Shown here: one piece after another, positions 27,917-37,685 of the stretch | Layout: every line of letters begins with the position of its first letter | Numbering within the stretch: position 1 is the first letter of the stretch | NCBI RefSeq assembly: GCF_000340475.1 | Contig: NZ_CM001792.1 | Span: forward strand, 3,186,592 to 3,250,591 | Direction of reading: 5' to 3' | Length of the DNA: 64,000 nt | Source of the DNA: Oceanobacillus kimchii X50 | GTDB lineage: Bacteria; Bacillota; Bacilli; Bacillales; Amphibacillaceae | Translations under genes and position numbers: made by a program | Notes under the pieces: model-generated | The model's input: the letters and a program-made list of their open reading frames with translations, nothing else | What the model was told of the DNA's origin: nothing | The model's database searches: none

Positions 27917-29011
27917 ATGTCGCACAAGCGATGGTTTCAAGTGTTAATGTTCTTTATACTCTTGTTTCTGCTGATTCTGTTAATTTCGCAGACAAGTTTT
28001 ATTTTCACACCTTTACTGCAATTAATTGGTGCAGTAGCCCTTCCTATTATAGGTGCAGGAATTTTATATTATCTAACCAAACCTGTAATGAATTTTTTAG
28101 TGAAACGAAAAGTTCCTAAAATCCTCTCCATCGTAATTGTGTTTCTGTTAATTATATCTGTGATTGCGTTGTTTGTTTTATTCATCTGGCCAATCGCTCG
28201 TGATCAAGCCAATCGATTAATTGATAGCATTCCTGGTATGATTAAAATGGTAGAAGATTTTATTTCCTACTGGCAGCAAAATTACTCCAGTATTCCGGAT
28301 CAAGTGATCTCTGCAATCAATGATTTTGCACAAGATATTCCTGCGTATCTAGAAAATGCAACAAGTAATATTTTTGGATTTTTAGGAGCATTTATTGGGC
28401 AGCTTGTTAGCATTGTACTAGGTGTAATCCTTATTCCATTTTTCTTATTCTTTATGTTAAAGGATGGGCATAAATTAGTTCCATTTATCACTCAATTATT
28501 TAGTGAAAAGAAAGCAAAAAATATTCAAAGCCTACTTAGTAAAATTGATAAAGTGTTAACATCGTTTATTCAAGGTCAATTATTAGTGAGTTTAGCTGTA
28601 GGTATATTACTATTAATTGGATATTTGATTATTGGATTACAATATTCAGTCATTCTAGCATTATTTGGAATGTTGATGAATGTAATTCCATTTTTAGGAC
28701 CATACATTGCCGTGATACCAGCGTTACTCGTTGGAGCATTCCAAGACCCTATGAACCTTTTGTGGGTAGCTATTATTATGTTAGTCGCACAGCAAATTGA
28801 AAGTACACTGATTTCACCGAATGTAATGGGACAGGTATTAAATCTACATCCATTAACGGTTATTACAACCATTTTAGCAGCGGGTAGCATTGCAGGATTT
28901 ATTGGAATTCTATTTGCCGTACCGATTTATGCAGTATTTAGAACGATAGCAATTCATTTTTATCAGACGTATGTCAAATCCAAAAAAGAAAAACAAGACG
29001 CGCTTATTTAG
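27917..29011 (+). CDS. AI-2E family transporter (PerM/YdbI type)
   Basis: 364 residues with about eight membrane helices in the AI-2E_transport (UPF0118) arrangement: two N-terminal hairpins, an extracytoplasmic helical region (about 90-150), then a C-terminal bundle with GMLMNVIPFLGPYIAVIPALLVG and PNVMGQVLNLHPLTVI, the family hallmarks. Despite the name, members have mixed or unknown substrates, including Na+/H+ exchange in some halophilic Bacillaceae. The small coiled-coil gene follows 17 bp downstream. Confidence 0.87.
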   Translation: MSHKRWFQVLMFFILLFLLILLISQTSFIFTPLLQLIGAVALPIIGAGILYYLTKPVMNFLVKRKVPKILSIVIVFLLIISVIALFVLFIWPIARDQANRLIDSIPGMIKMVEDFISYWQQNYSSIPDQVISAINDFAQDIPAYLENATSNIFGFLGAFIGQLVSIVLGVILIPFFLFFMLKDGHKLVPFITQLFSEKKAKNIQSLLSKIDKVLTSFIQGQLLVSLAVGILLLIGYLIIGLQYSVILALFGMLMNVIPFLGPYIAVIPALLVGAFQDPMNLLWVAIIMLVAQQIESTLISPNVMGQVLNLHPLTVITTILAAGSIAGFIGILFAVPIYAVFRTIAIHFYQTYVKSKKEKQDALI

Positions 29012-29028
29012 GAAAGGGGAAGTTCCAT

Positions 29029-29217
29029 TTGAACACTCGTCAAGAACTTGAGGCAAAACTAGATGAACTTAAATCAGATTATGTACGAATTCAAAGTGAC
29101 CTGGATAAGTTAGAGTACGTAAAAGGAAGAGTATCCTCTGCAGAAGAACAATTAATCCGTTTAGAAAATGAAATTGCCGAAGTTAATCGTCAACTAGATG
29201 AACTTCCGACGAATTAA
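29029..29217 (+). CDS. small coiled-coil protein (SE1832-like)
   Basis: 62 residues beginning at TTG (29029) after GGAAAGGGGAAG. Nearly all one coiled coil: leucines at heptad spacing in ELEAKLDELKSDYVRIQSDL and in LIRLENEIAEVNRQLDEL. It resembles the SE1832 small protein family as I recall it. It follows the AI-2E transporter in the same transcript and ends before a strong terminator. Function unknown. Confidence 0.75.
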   Translation: MNTRQELEAKLDELKSDYVRIQSDLDKLEYVKGRVSSAEEQLIRLENEIAEVNRQLDELPTN

Positions 29218-29222
29218 CTTAC

Positions 29223-29250
29223 GAGCTGCCTATCTTTGGCAGCTCTTTTT
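29223..29250 (+). terminator. terminator of the AI-2E transporter unit
   Basis: GAGCTGCC (29223-29230) pairs with GGCAGCTC (29238-29245) around a 7-nt loop, then TTTTT. Confidence 0.92.
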
Positions 29251-29295
29251 CTTTCTACTTTAATGTTAGCTAATATTAATGAATATCAAAATTAA

Positions 29296-29339
29296 AAACT
29301 CCTTAGGATAACCAAATATTGGCTTTCCCTAAGGAGTTT
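29296..29339 (-). terminator. terminator of the Na+/H+ antiporter gene
   Basis: Perfect 12-bp arms AAACTCCTTAGG and CCTAAGGAGTTT, directly after the antiporter stop; a T-containing tail follows on the minus strand. Confidence 0.85.
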
Positions 29340-29343
29340 ATAT

Positions 29344-31146
29344 TTAATCATTACTCTGCTTTGTTAGACTAACAATCACGTCACCTGATACTGGAACAGT
29401 TCGCATCTCTTCAGAGAAGAACTTAAGTTGTCCAGAAGGTTTAATTAAAAATAAGAATACCGTATCTGGATCTTTCTTTTCCTTATAGTGATCGAATGTA
29501 AATTGCTCCGATAAAGTTGTTCTTCTTACCGTAAATCCATCTTCTACCTTCTCCACGAGTTCTTCTAATGAGAACTTTTTATTAAATAAAATTCGCCCGC
29601 CTACTTTCGATACCACTCCAGTAGAGTAACCATCTTCAAAATGCGTATAAGGACTAACTTTAAATACATTTGTCCTTCCATATTCAGGCATAAACGTTGT
29701 ACAGATAAGAGAGTTATATGCATGATCATTTGTTACGGTTAGTAAATACTCATAAGGTATCGTATCGAGATGATGCTCTGTTTGTTCTGATAGCATACTA
29801 CCGTGATAAACATGTAATCCGGCACTTCGGGCTGGAGCTAGATCTTCCCAGGAAGAACTTACAATAATTGCTGGGTACTTTGCCTCTCCTAGGGATTTTG
29901 CAAGTTCAATGGTAAATGGGTTACTCCCAACAATTAAAGCTCCTGGATTTCCTTCATTTGATAATCCAAGTTTTTTCGATAACCAACCAATAGAAAATCC
30001 ATGTGCAACAACGGTAAATATAACAAGTGCAAACGTAAGTGCTGTTAGAATAGAAGCATCCTCGTATCCTGAATCGCTTAGCACATTTGCAAAATAACCT
30101 GATACCGTTAATGCAACAATTCCACGTGGCGCAATCCAGCCAAGTAGTGTCTTTTCATTTAAACTTAGGCCGGTTCCAATAGTCGATAAGAATATAGACA
30201 ATGGACGAACTGCAAACATCATAAGAAGAACATATAAGATAATATTTGGACTAAATATTTGCATAATGGTTTCCCTGTCTAATGAAGCAGTTAACATGAT
30301 AAATATAGTCGAAATAAGTAAAACGGATATATTTTCTTTAAAATGACGCATATCAGAAATTGAACTAATTCCCATATTTGCTAACGTTATACCCATTGCT
30401 GTTACAGACAGTAATCCTGTTTCATGCATTACTTCATCTGCAAGCGTAAAGCATAGGAGGACGACAACTACAATTGCAGGTGATTTTAGAAATTCAGGGA
30501 TATGTCCCATTTCAAACATCCATCCAAGTCCTTTACCAAGCACGTAGCCGATGAACACAGCAAACAACGAAGCTGCGAAGAACAATACTAATTGCATTGC
30601 ATCAGGGTTTGCTGCCGTTAAAAAGGTGATAATTTCAAATGCAAACACTGCTAAAAGTGCACCAATCGGGTCTACAATAATCCCTTCCCATTTTAAAATC
30701 TTAGCAGGACGAGCTTTCAATTTCGCTTGACGGAGTAGTGGCATTATAACAGTTGGACCTGTTACAACAAATAAACCACCAATGACAAACGCTACTGCCC
30801 AAGATAGACCAGCTATATAATGAGCCGTTAACGACCCTAGTATCCATGCAATAAAGGCTCCAATCGTGGATATGCGAAATACAGGCCTTCCTATTCCACG
30901 CAACTCTTTAAAGCTTAAGTTCAAACTACCTTCAAATAGTATAATTGCTACAGCAGCTGAGATGAGTGGACTATAAAGCGCTCCAAAATCCTCTTCTGGA
31001 TTAATAACTCCAAATATTGGACCAACCGCTAACCCTGTAACCGACATTACGACGATGGCAGGTAATCGGTAGCGCCATGCAATCCATTGAGATGCTATAC
31101 CAAGCACTCCGATTAACATTATTTCAAATAATAGAGAAGGAACCAT
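29344..31146 (-). CDS. NhaP-type Na+(K+)/H+ antiporter with C-terminal TrkA domains
   Basis: 600 residues. The N-terminal 390 form a CPA1 antiporter with about 12 helices; the segments GPTVIMPLLRQAK, IIVDPIGALLAVFAFE and WIAPRGIVALTVSGYFA match the ion-binding core. The C-terminal part is cytoplasmic, with a TrkA-N-like Rossmann segment (GALIVGSNPFTIELAKSLGE) and a TrkA-C end. It is likely used for pH and salt homeostasis, which suits a halotolerant alkaliphile. Strong GGAGGG at 6 bp. Single gene with its own terminator. Confidence 0.9.
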   Translation of the reverse strand: MVPSLLFEIMLIGVLGIASQWIAWRYRLPAIVVMSVTGLAVGPIFGVINPEEDFGALYSPLISAAVAIILFEGSLNLSFKELRGIGRPVFRISTIGAFIAWILGSLTAHYIAGLSWAVAFVIGGLFVVTGPTVIMPLLRQAKLKARPAKILKWEGIIVDPIGALLAVFAFEIITFLTAANPDAMQLVLFFAASLFAVFIGYVLGKGLGWMFEMGHIPEFLKSPAIVVVVLLCFTLADEVMHETGLLSVTAMGITLANMGISSISDMRHFKENISVLLISTIFIMLTASLDRETIMQIFSPNIILYVLLMMFAVRPLSIFLSTIGTGLSLNEKTLLGWIAPRGIVALTVSGYFANVLSDSGYEDASILTALTFALVIFTVVAHGFSIGWLSKKLGLSNEGNPGALIVGSNPFTIELAKSLGEAKYPAIIVSSSWEDLAPARSAGLHVYHGSMLSEQTEHHLDTIPYEYLLTVTNDHAYNSLICTTFMPEYGRTNVFKVSPYTHFEDGYSTGVVSKVGGRILFNKKFSLEELVEKVEDGFTVRRTTLSEQFTFDHYKEKKDPDTVFLFLIKPSGQLKFFSEEMRTVPVSGDVIVSLTKQSND

Positions 31147-31366
31147 ACATTACCCTCCTTTTTTCTTTTTTGATATAAAAACATTTTATATATGTCGGGA
31201 TGATATGTAAATAAATTTAGCGCGGACGATTTATTTAGATAATGTAAACTGGTTTAAATCAGTCTTGTGTATTAAAGTTCTTTCTAAACATAGAAAACTT
31301 TACTTTCTTCATTACAAGTTCTACGATAGGTTATAGATATACTTTTTTATAAAGGAGTCGGAAAAC

Positions 31367-33514
31367 ATGCAAGAACAAGTGCAACTATTAGAAAAATATT
31401 TCGGCTATCAACAATTCCGACCTGGTCAAGATGCAGCAATTTCTTCCGTTATTCAGCATCAAAACACTTTAGCGATTATGCCAACAGGTGGCGGGAAATC
31501 AATATGTTATCAAATACCAGGATTATCAATGAATGGTACTTCTATTATCATATCTCCGCTTATTTCCCTAATGAAAGATCAAGTGGATGCTTTAGAAGCT
31601 CTTGGAATTTCCGCAACATACATTAATAGTTCGATTTCTACCCAAGAACAAAACAAACGGCTTTACGGCATGCAAGCCGGCAAATATGATTTTGTCTATG
31701 TGGCTCCGGAAAGATTTGAGTCTGATTATTTTATACAAGCGATTAAACGAACTTATCTTTCATTAATAGCGTTTGATGAAGCACATTGTATTTCACAATG
31801 GGGACACGATTTTAGACCAAGTTATCGTTCAATTATTCCTAATATCACACGTTTACCACATATTCCTGTAATAATGGCATTAACTGCTACCGCTACAAAA
31901 GAAGTCATTCGGGATATACAACAACTTTTACATATATCCGATGAACATACTGTACATACAGGCTTTGAACGCAAAAATCTTTCCTTCCATTTGGTTAAAG
32001 GAAAGAACAAACAAGATTATATTCATTCCTATTTAAAAGAACATCAAGATGAATCAGGGATTATATATGCTGCTACCCGCAAACAAGTAGATAGTATCTA
32101 TGAATTATTACATAAAGCAGGTTATCATGTATCCAAATACCATGCTGGATTATCCGAGAAAGAACGACAAGAAGAACAAATGTCTTTTATTCATGATAAA
32201 ACTACCATTATGGTCGCTACAAATGCATTTGGAATGGGTATTGATAAGTCTAATGTGCGTTTTGTTATCCATTACGCGATGCCAATGAACATTGAGTCTT
32301 ACTACCAAGAAGCTGGTAGGTCTGGTAGAGATGGAGAACCAAGCGATTGTATTTTGCTCTATTCTCCACAGGATGTACAATTACAAAAATTTTTAATTGA
32401 ACAATCCGATATGGAGGAAGAAGCACAACAAAAGGAATATAGAAAACTTCAATCTATGACGAATTACTGTCATACGCACAGCTGTTTAAATTTGTATATT
32501 TTAGATTATTTCCAGTCTGAGCAGGATAATGCATCAGCTACGTGTAATCGTTGTAGTAATTGTACCGAACGCAAAGAAAAATTAGATATAACAGAAGAAG
32601 CGCAAATGATTCTTTCATGTGTAAAACGGTTGGAAGAACGATTTGGAGTTAGCATCACTTCGAAGGTACTTAAAGGCTCTAAAGATAAAAAGATTATGGG
32701 ATTCCGACTTCAAAAACTTACTACTTATGGCATTATGGCTAAGTACACAGAAAAACAAATAACGGAACAAATTCATTTCTTAATTGCTGAAAACCTTTTA
32801 TCCATAGAAGAAGGCAGATTCCCCTTATTAAAACTAAACAAGAATTCTGTTGAGGTGCTGAAGGGAAAACGTAAAGTTACCATGTTTTCTAGTCCTATCC
32901 CAACTAATGAATCTGTCGATTATAATACCTCTTTATTCGAGGAATTACGCAATAAACGTAAGGAACTTGCCCAGCAATTAGAACTACCTCCATATGTTTT
33001 ATTCTCTGATACATCTTTAAAAGATATGGCAAGATATTTCCCTACTAATAAAGAAGACATGTTATCTATAAAAGGTGTTGGAGAGAAAAAATGGGATCAA
33101 TATGGTGAGGATTTCTTAGAAATCATCCTTAATTGGAAAGAAAATAATCCTACTATAAAGCAACCAATTCCAATTAACCGTTCTACGAGAAACGTACAAA
33201 CAATAAAAGACGATCGACCTTCTCATATTATAAGCCATCAATTATTTTATAGTGGCAAAACGATTCCTGAAATTGCCTCTATACGTGAACTATCAGAAAC
33301 AACGGTAGAGACACATTTATTTAAAGCTGGTAAAGAAGGTTATCCTTTATCATGGAGTTTTTTCCTTTCTGATAAAGAAGAACAAGCAATACTTGCAACG
33401 TATGAAGAAATAGGAGAGTCTAAATTGAAACCTATTAAAGAAGCACTATCTGAAGAATTGAGTTACACGAAAATCAAAGCCGCTCTCATTAAAAATGATC
33501 TATTTGAAGTATAA
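31367..33514 (+). CDS. recQ: RecQ-family ATP-dependent DNA helicase
   Basis: 715 residues. 3'-5' helicase of recombination and fork repair. Walker A MPTGGGKSICYQ (K44), DEAH box in AFDEAHCISQWGHDFRPSY, motif III LTATATKEV, motif VI YYQEAGRSGRDGEPSDC. A zinc-binding cluster follows (CxHxHSC, then CNRCSNC at about 365-395), then RQC, an HRDC domain (about 520-590, with YVLFSDTSLKDMA and MLSIKGVGEKKW), and a C-terminal helix-turn-helix domain (about 620-715, SHQLFYSGKTIPEIAS). The GGAGT site gives the ATG. Single gene. Confidence 0.95.
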   Translation: MQEQVQLLEKYFGYQQFRPGQDAAISSVIQHQNTLAIMPTGGGKSICYQIPGLSMNGTSIIISPLISLMKDQVDALEALGISATYINSSISTQEQNKRLYGMQAGKYDFVYVAPERFESDYFIQAIKRTYLSLIAFDEAHCISQWGHDFRPSYRSIIPNITRLPHIPVIMALTATATKEVIRDIQQLLHISDEHTVHTGFERKNLSFHLVKGKNKQDYIHSYLKEHQDESGIIYAATRKQVDSIYELLHKAGYHVSKYHAGLSEKERQEEQMSFIHDKTTIMVATNAFGMGIDKSNVRFVIHYAMPMNIESYYQEAGRSGRDGEPSDCILLYSPQDVQLQKFLIEQSDMEEEAQQKEYRKLQSMTNYCHTHSCLNLYILDYFQSEQDNASATCNRCSNCTERKEKLDITEEAQMILSCVKRLEERFGVSITSKVLKGSKDKKIMGFRLQKLTTYGIMAKYTEKQITEQIHFLIAENLLSIEEGRFPLLKLNKNSVEVLKGKRKVTMFSSPIPTNESVDYNTSLFEELRNKRKELAQQLELPPYVLFSDTSLKDMARYFPTNKEDMLSIKGVGEKKWDQYGEDFLEIILNWKENNPTIKQPIPINRSTRNVQTIKDDRPSHIISHQLFYSGKTIPEIASIRELSETTVETHLFKAGKEGYPLSWSFFLSDKEEQAILATYEEIGESKLKPIKEALSEELSYTKIKAALIKNDLFEV

Positions 33515-33553
33515 TTAAGGCTTAGAATTAAGCTGCTGTAATGTGAATAAGAT

Positions 33554-33625
33554 AAATAGGCGACTTCTTTGGGAAAAGCACAAGTCGAATGGTTGAGCCA
33601 TATCCAAGGAAATCGCCTATTTTTC
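33554..33625 (+). terminator. recQ terminator with a large structured loop
   Basis: AAATAGGCGA (33554-33563) pairs with TCGCCTATTT (33613-33622), and inner arms TTCTTTGG and CCAAGGAA extend the stem around a loop of about 35 nt; a T run follows. The loop contains GGGAAAAGCACAAG, which recurs in part near 42380. Confidence 0.75.
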
Positions 33626-33681
33626 TAACCTTCAATACTATGTTTAAGTAAGGTAAAACCTATTGTTTTGGTACTCAATGA

Positions 33682-34923
33682 TTATCCTTTAATATTAAGT
33701 GCCCATGTTCCGTTTCTAAATACAGGCTCCGTCGTACCATCTGCTTTTACACCATCAATATCCATTTGTTCAGAGCCAATCATAAAGTCAACATGAATAA
33801 GACTATCGTTTACACCATGCTTATCTAATTCATCCAAATCCATTGAAGAACCGCCTTTTAAGTTTGTTGGATATGCTTTACCTAAAGCTATATGACAAGA
33901 CGCATTTTCATCAAATAATGTATTATAGAAGATTAATCCTGATTGAGATACTGGTGATTCATGTGGTACTAACGCTATTTCTCCTAAACGTAGTGCTCCT
34001 TCATCCGAATCTAGCAAATGTTTTAAAACAGCTTCTCCTTGCTCTGCTTTAAAATCAACAACTTTTCCATCTTTAAAAGTTAATGTAAAATTATCAATTA
34101 AACTTCCGCCATAATTTAATGGCTTTGTACTGGAAACCGTTCCATTTACACCATATTTATGTGGTAGAGAAAACACTTCCTCAGTAGGCATATTTGGATT
34201 AAAACTAACTCCTGTTTCTGCTTCTGCAGATCCACCTTTCCATATATGGCCATCAGGTAGCTCCATCTCTAAATCTGTTCCTGGCGCTTTAAAAATTAAC
34301 TTTTTGTATTCTTTATCATTTAAAACTTCACGAGCTGTCTTCAATGTTTCATTGTGCTGATCCCATGCTGCAACCGGATCTTCCTGATCTACTCGAACAA
34401 TCTTTAATATTGCTTCCCATAAACTTTCCACTGCATCCGTTTCCGATTTATCAGGAAAAATTTTCTTTGCCCATGCTTTTGATGGGATTGAAATAATCGT
34501 CCAAGGAATTTTATCATTCATGGTATACTTTCGGAAGTTCACCATTGCTTGGGCAGAAGCTTTATTTGCTTTAGCCACTTTAGATGGGTCTATGTCTTTT
34601 AACAAATCTGGGTCAGTTGCGCGAATATTGACTACTGCCGCACCATCTTCTGCAAATGAATCATGCAATTTCACTTTCCATTCTGGATAGTGCTCAATGA
34701 CCTCGTCCGGCGCGTTCTGATACTTTAATAAAGTTAACTCATCATCCATCCAATTAATATGTACATCTTTAGCACCTAATTCGTAAGCCTTACGAGCAAC
34801 AATTCGTGTGAAATCAGCGCCTTCTATTGGAGCATTAATCATAACTGCTTGTCCTTTTTGTAGATTAACCCCTTTTTTTAATGTTAATTCCGCATATTTT
34901 TCTTGTGTATGTGTACTAATCAT
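33682..34923 (-). CDS. ampS: M29-family aminopeptidase (AmpS-like)
   Basis: 413 residues, thermophilic metallo-aminopeptidase family M29 (AmpS/PepS/AmpT). Typical segments: YAELTLKKGVNLQKGQAVMINAP, FNPNMPTEEVFSLPHKYGVNG with metal-binding His and Glu, and ALVPHESPVSQSG, FDENASCHIALG, HVDFMIGSEQMDIDG towards the end. It removes N-terminal residues from peptides in the cytoplasm using two metal ions. GGAGG site present. Single gene. Confidence 0.92.
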   Translation of the reverse strand: MISTHTQEKYAELTLKKGVNLQKGQAVMINAPIEGADFTRIVARKAYELGAKDVHINWMDDELTLLKYQNAPDEVIEHYPEWKVKLHDSFAEDGAAVVNIRATDPDLLKDIDPSKVAKANKASAQAMVNFRKYTMNDKIPWTIISIPSKAWAKKIFPDKSETDAVESLWEAILKIVRVDQEDPVAAWDQHNETLKTAREVLNDKEYKKLIFKAPGTDLEMELPDGHIWKGGSAEAETGVSFNPNMPTEEVFSLPHKYGVNGTVSSTKPLNYGGSLIDNFTLTFKDGKVVDFKAEQGEAVLKHLLDSDEGALRLGEIALVPHESPVSQSGLIFYNTLFDENASCHIALGKAYPTNLKGGSSMDLDELDKHGVNDSLIHVDFMIGSEQMDIDGVKADGTTEPVFRNGTWALNIKG

Positions 34924-35117
34924 TGTCTAACCTCCACAAAGTTATCTATAATCTATCATCCTTTCTATTATTTCACATTCAACGGAAAATTGCCAAAATT
35001 TATATTCGTGCATAAGATAGCGTCACATTTACTATCATATCCGTTTATGTTATTCTTGATTCAACGATTACTTTTTGTAATTAATGTTTAGGAATTATAT
35101 AGATTGAGGTGAACACG

Positions 35118-35444
35118 ATGGATCAGCAGCTTTGTCCGCGTTTTGAAAAAGCGATGGGATTATTAAGTACAAGATGGGTCGGTTTAATCTTGTTTGAGTT
35201 ATTAAAAGGAGCAAAGCGTTTTTCCGAAATGGAAGCCGATTTACCAATCAGTGGAAGGTTACTTTCTGACCGTTTAAAACTTCTTGAAAAAGAAGGAATT
35301 GTTGAACGAAATATTTATTCCGAATTTCCTGTTCGTATTGAATATTCACTTTCACCAAAAGGTAAAAATTTAGAACCTGTCATTCAAGAAATTCAGAAAT
35401 GGGCTGACCAGTATGTATCAGCTGATGAATTAAAACAACACTAA
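35118..35444 (+). CDS. HxlR-family transcriptional regulator
   Basis: 108 residues from the ATG at 35118, 6 bp after GAGGTG; a GTG at 35109 overlaps that site. Winged-helix DNA-binding protein: CPRFEKAMGLLSTRWVGLIL at the N-terminus, then RFSEMEADLPISGRLLSDRLKLLEKEGIVER (recognition helix and wing). The N-terminal Cys (C6) is placed like the redox-sensing Cys of YodB, CatR and HypR, so thiol sensing is possible. No target gene is apparent next to it. Confidence 0.88.
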   Translation: MDQQLCPRFEKAMGLLSTRWVGLILFELLKGAKRFSEMEADLPISGRLLSDRLKLLEKEGIVERNIYSEFPVRIEYSLSPKGKNLEPVIQEIQKWADQYVSADELKQH

Positions 35445-35447
35445 AAT

Positions 35448-35483
35448 GGATGCAAGCTTCGAAGAAGTCTGCATCCGTTTTTT
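35448..35483 (+). terminator. HxlR gene terminator
   Basis: GGATGCA (35448-35454) pairs with TGCATCC (35470-35476), followed by a seven-base T run interrupted by one G. Confidence 0.85.
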
Positions 35484-35496
35484 AATACTATACTAT

Positions 35497-36012
35497 TTAT
35501 TTTTCCGTACGGTAGGTTGTCCCAAAAGTTTCTGCGAGTTTTTTTGAATTAAGTCTTCTCTCTTCACGACGATTTGCTCGTAGAGGTGCACTTTCATGCA
35601 GCATCTTTTCATCATCATTTTCTGGATATACAGGAGGAACCGAGATCGGTTTTCCATTTTCATCAATTGCTACAAATGTCATAAATGCGGTTGTACAAGC
35701 TTTTCTTTTACCTGTTTTTATATCTTCTGTAATCGCACGAATAAATACTTCCATAGAAGTCTTATGTGTCCATGTTACAAATGCTTCGATAGAAATGTAT
35801 TGTCCAACTCGGACCGGTGCTAGAAAGTCTACTGAATCTGTAGATGCCGTTACTACAGGATTATTAGCATGCTTCACAGCGGCAATTCCCGCTATATCAT
35901 CTAAATGTGCCATTAGTTTTCCACCAAATAATGTATCATAAGGATTTGTATCAGGTGGAAGTACGTGTGTCGTCTTTATTGCTAGAGATGCCGAACAAGG
36001 TTTTGCTTTCAT
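35497..36012 (-). CDS. acyl-CoA thioesterase, hotdog fold (YkhA-like)
   Basis: 171 residues. Cytosolic acyl-CoA hydrolase of the YciA/YkhA group: THVLPPDTNPYDTLFGGKLMAHLDDIAGIAA contains the hotdog helix and the catalytic Asn/Asp region, followed by RVGQYISIEAFVTWTHKTSMEV. The C-terminal tail is Arg-rich (RANRREERRLNSKK). Acyl-CoA turnover fits with the cardiolipin synthase gene 43 bp upstream on the same strand, but a functional link is only inferred. Confidence 0.9.
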   Translation of the reverse strand: MKAKPCSASLAIKTTHVLPPDTNPYDTLFGGKLMAHLDDIAGIAAVKHANNPVVTASTDSVDFLAPVRVGQYISIEAFVTWTHKTSMEVFIRAITEDIKTGKRKACTTAFMTFVAIDENGKPISVPPVYPENDDEKMLHESAPLRANRREERRLNSKKLAETFGTTYRTEK

Positions 36013-36055
36013 TCAAATTCACTCCTATTATGCTTTTTCATTATGTTGTATATTT

Positions 36056-37495
36056 TTACAAGACAGGCGAGATCAATCTGGAAATAGATTCTTTAAACCG
36101 TATTCCTATAGATCTTTGTTCATAAAGTTTCATTGTCATTTGTGTTGATTTTTCTAAATCTGTATCGAACTTATTTAATAACCGGTCCACCACTTCAGAG
36201 TCATATAAAAATGCATTCACTTCAAAATTAAGTCGGAAACTACGTACATCGATATTAGCTGTACCAACTGAAGCTATTCTACCATCTACAATAATTGTTT
36301 TAGCATGCAAGAATCCATTCTGATAAATAAAAATTTCTGCCCCAGCTTGAATCAAATCACCACAATACGATAATGTCGCCCAATACACAAATGGATGATC
36401 GGGTTTGTTTGGTATCATAATTTTAACATGTACTCCAGATAATACAGCGATTTTTAATGCATCCCTTAAGCTTTCATCCGGAATAAAATAAGGAGTTTGG
36501 ATATAAATATACTCATTTGCCTCCATAATCATTTTAATATAACCATTTTTGATTTGTTCATATTCCGAATCGGGACCACTAGTAACAATTTGCATGCCGA
36601 CATTTCCAGCAGAAAGTGTTTCATAATAACTTTCATTATATGAAATATTATCCCTCGATGCTTGATTCCAATCTAAAATAAAACGGGTTTGCATACTTTG
36701 TACCGCATCCCCTATTACACGAAGATGAGTATCTCTCCAATAACCAAATTTCTTATTAATCCCTAAATATTCATCCCCTACATTAAAGCCACCTAAATAT
36801 CCAATATATCCATCAATAATAGCTAGTTTACGGTGATTTCGATAATTAATTTTAAAATTAACTATAAATCGAGATGGAAAAAATGCTTCGACCATCACTC
36901 CAGCTTTTTTCAATCGTTTTATATAACTGCTTTTTAACGACCTTGAACCCATATCATCGTACAGGACTCTCACTTCTACACCTTCATTTACTTTTTTAAT
37001 CAACATATCAGCAAGTCGATTTCCTAAACCATCACTTCGCATAATATAGTATTGAATATGTACATGTTTTTTCGCATTTTCAATATCCTCTAACAAAGCA
37101 TCAAACTTCGATTGACCATCTGTAAAAATATCGACGCCATTATTTTGCGTATAAATTGCTTCATCATTTTTCAAATGTAAATATACGAGATCCTTATGTT
37201 CGATAAGGTCTGGTTGGTTAAATTCAAATTGATTTTCTTCTAAAAGCCTTAATTGAGATTGGACTGTTGTTTTTACACCTAGCCGACTCTTCTTATCCCA
37301 CGAAAAAATCTTCCTATTACTAATTGGCTTTCCAAATATCAAATAAAGAAAGAAACCGAGGATTGGTATAAATAAAAGGACCATCACCCATGCCCAAGAG
37401 GACGTAGGGTCTTTACGTTCAAGAAAAATAATAGAAATAGCTAATGCAATATTAAGAATAAATGTTAGTCCTAATAACAAAGAAGTTATTCCCAT
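36056..37495 (-). CDS. cls: cardiolipin synthase
   Basis: Condenses two phosphatidylglycerols into cardiolipin at the membrane. The ATG at 37495 is 8 bp from GGGGG and is preferred over the ATG at 37501, which is only 2 bp away; 479 residues. Two N-terminal membrane helices (about 1-60) are followed by two phospholipase D motifs, HRKLAIIDGYIGYLGG and HAKTIIVDGRIASVGTANID. Length and arrangement match ClsA of Bacilli. It is upstream of the thioesterase gene in the same direction. Confidence 0.94.
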   Translation of the reverse strand: MGITSLLLGLTFILNIALAISIIFLERKDPTSSWAWVMVLLFIPILGFFLYLIFGKPISNRKIFSWDKKSRLGVKTTVQSQLRLLEENQFEFNQPDLIEHKDLVYLHLKNDEAIYTQNNGVDIFTDGQSKFDALLEDIENAKKHVHIQYYIMRSDGLGNRLADMLIKKVNEGVEVRVLYDDMGSRSLKSSYIKRLKKAGVMVEAFFPSRFIVNFKINYRNHRKLAIIDGYIGYLGGFNVGDEYLGINKKFGYWRDTHLRVIGDAVQSMQTRFILDWNQASRDNISYNESYYETLSAGNVGMQIVTSGPDSEYEQIKNGYIKMIMEANEYIYIQTPYFIPDESLRDALKIAVLSGVHVKIMIPNKPDHPFVYWATLSYCGDLIQAGAEIFIYQNGFLHAKTIIVDGRIASVGTANIDVRSFRLNFEVNAFLYDSEVVDRLLNKFDTDLEKSTQMTMKLYEQRSIGIRFKESISRLISPVL

Positions 37496-37623
37496 AGCCA
37501 TTGCCCCCTAACTAAACAAACACTATACTTTCTAATAATAGCACAGAATTGCTTTTCTAGATAATACCTCTAAGTTCTTTACTGCTCTTTATCTTATATA
37601 TTGTTCCCAAGTCGATACACATT

Positions 37624-37668
37624 AAAAAAGAAGTATCTACCAACATTTAAGTCAGTAGAATACTTCTT
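37624..37668 (-). terminator. terminator of the methionine gamma-lyase gene
   Basis: AAGAAGTATCTAC pairs with GTAGAATACTTCTT with one bulge; TTTTTT follows on the minus strand. Confidence 0.85.
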
Positions 37669-37685
37669 AAATTGTTATACCCAAT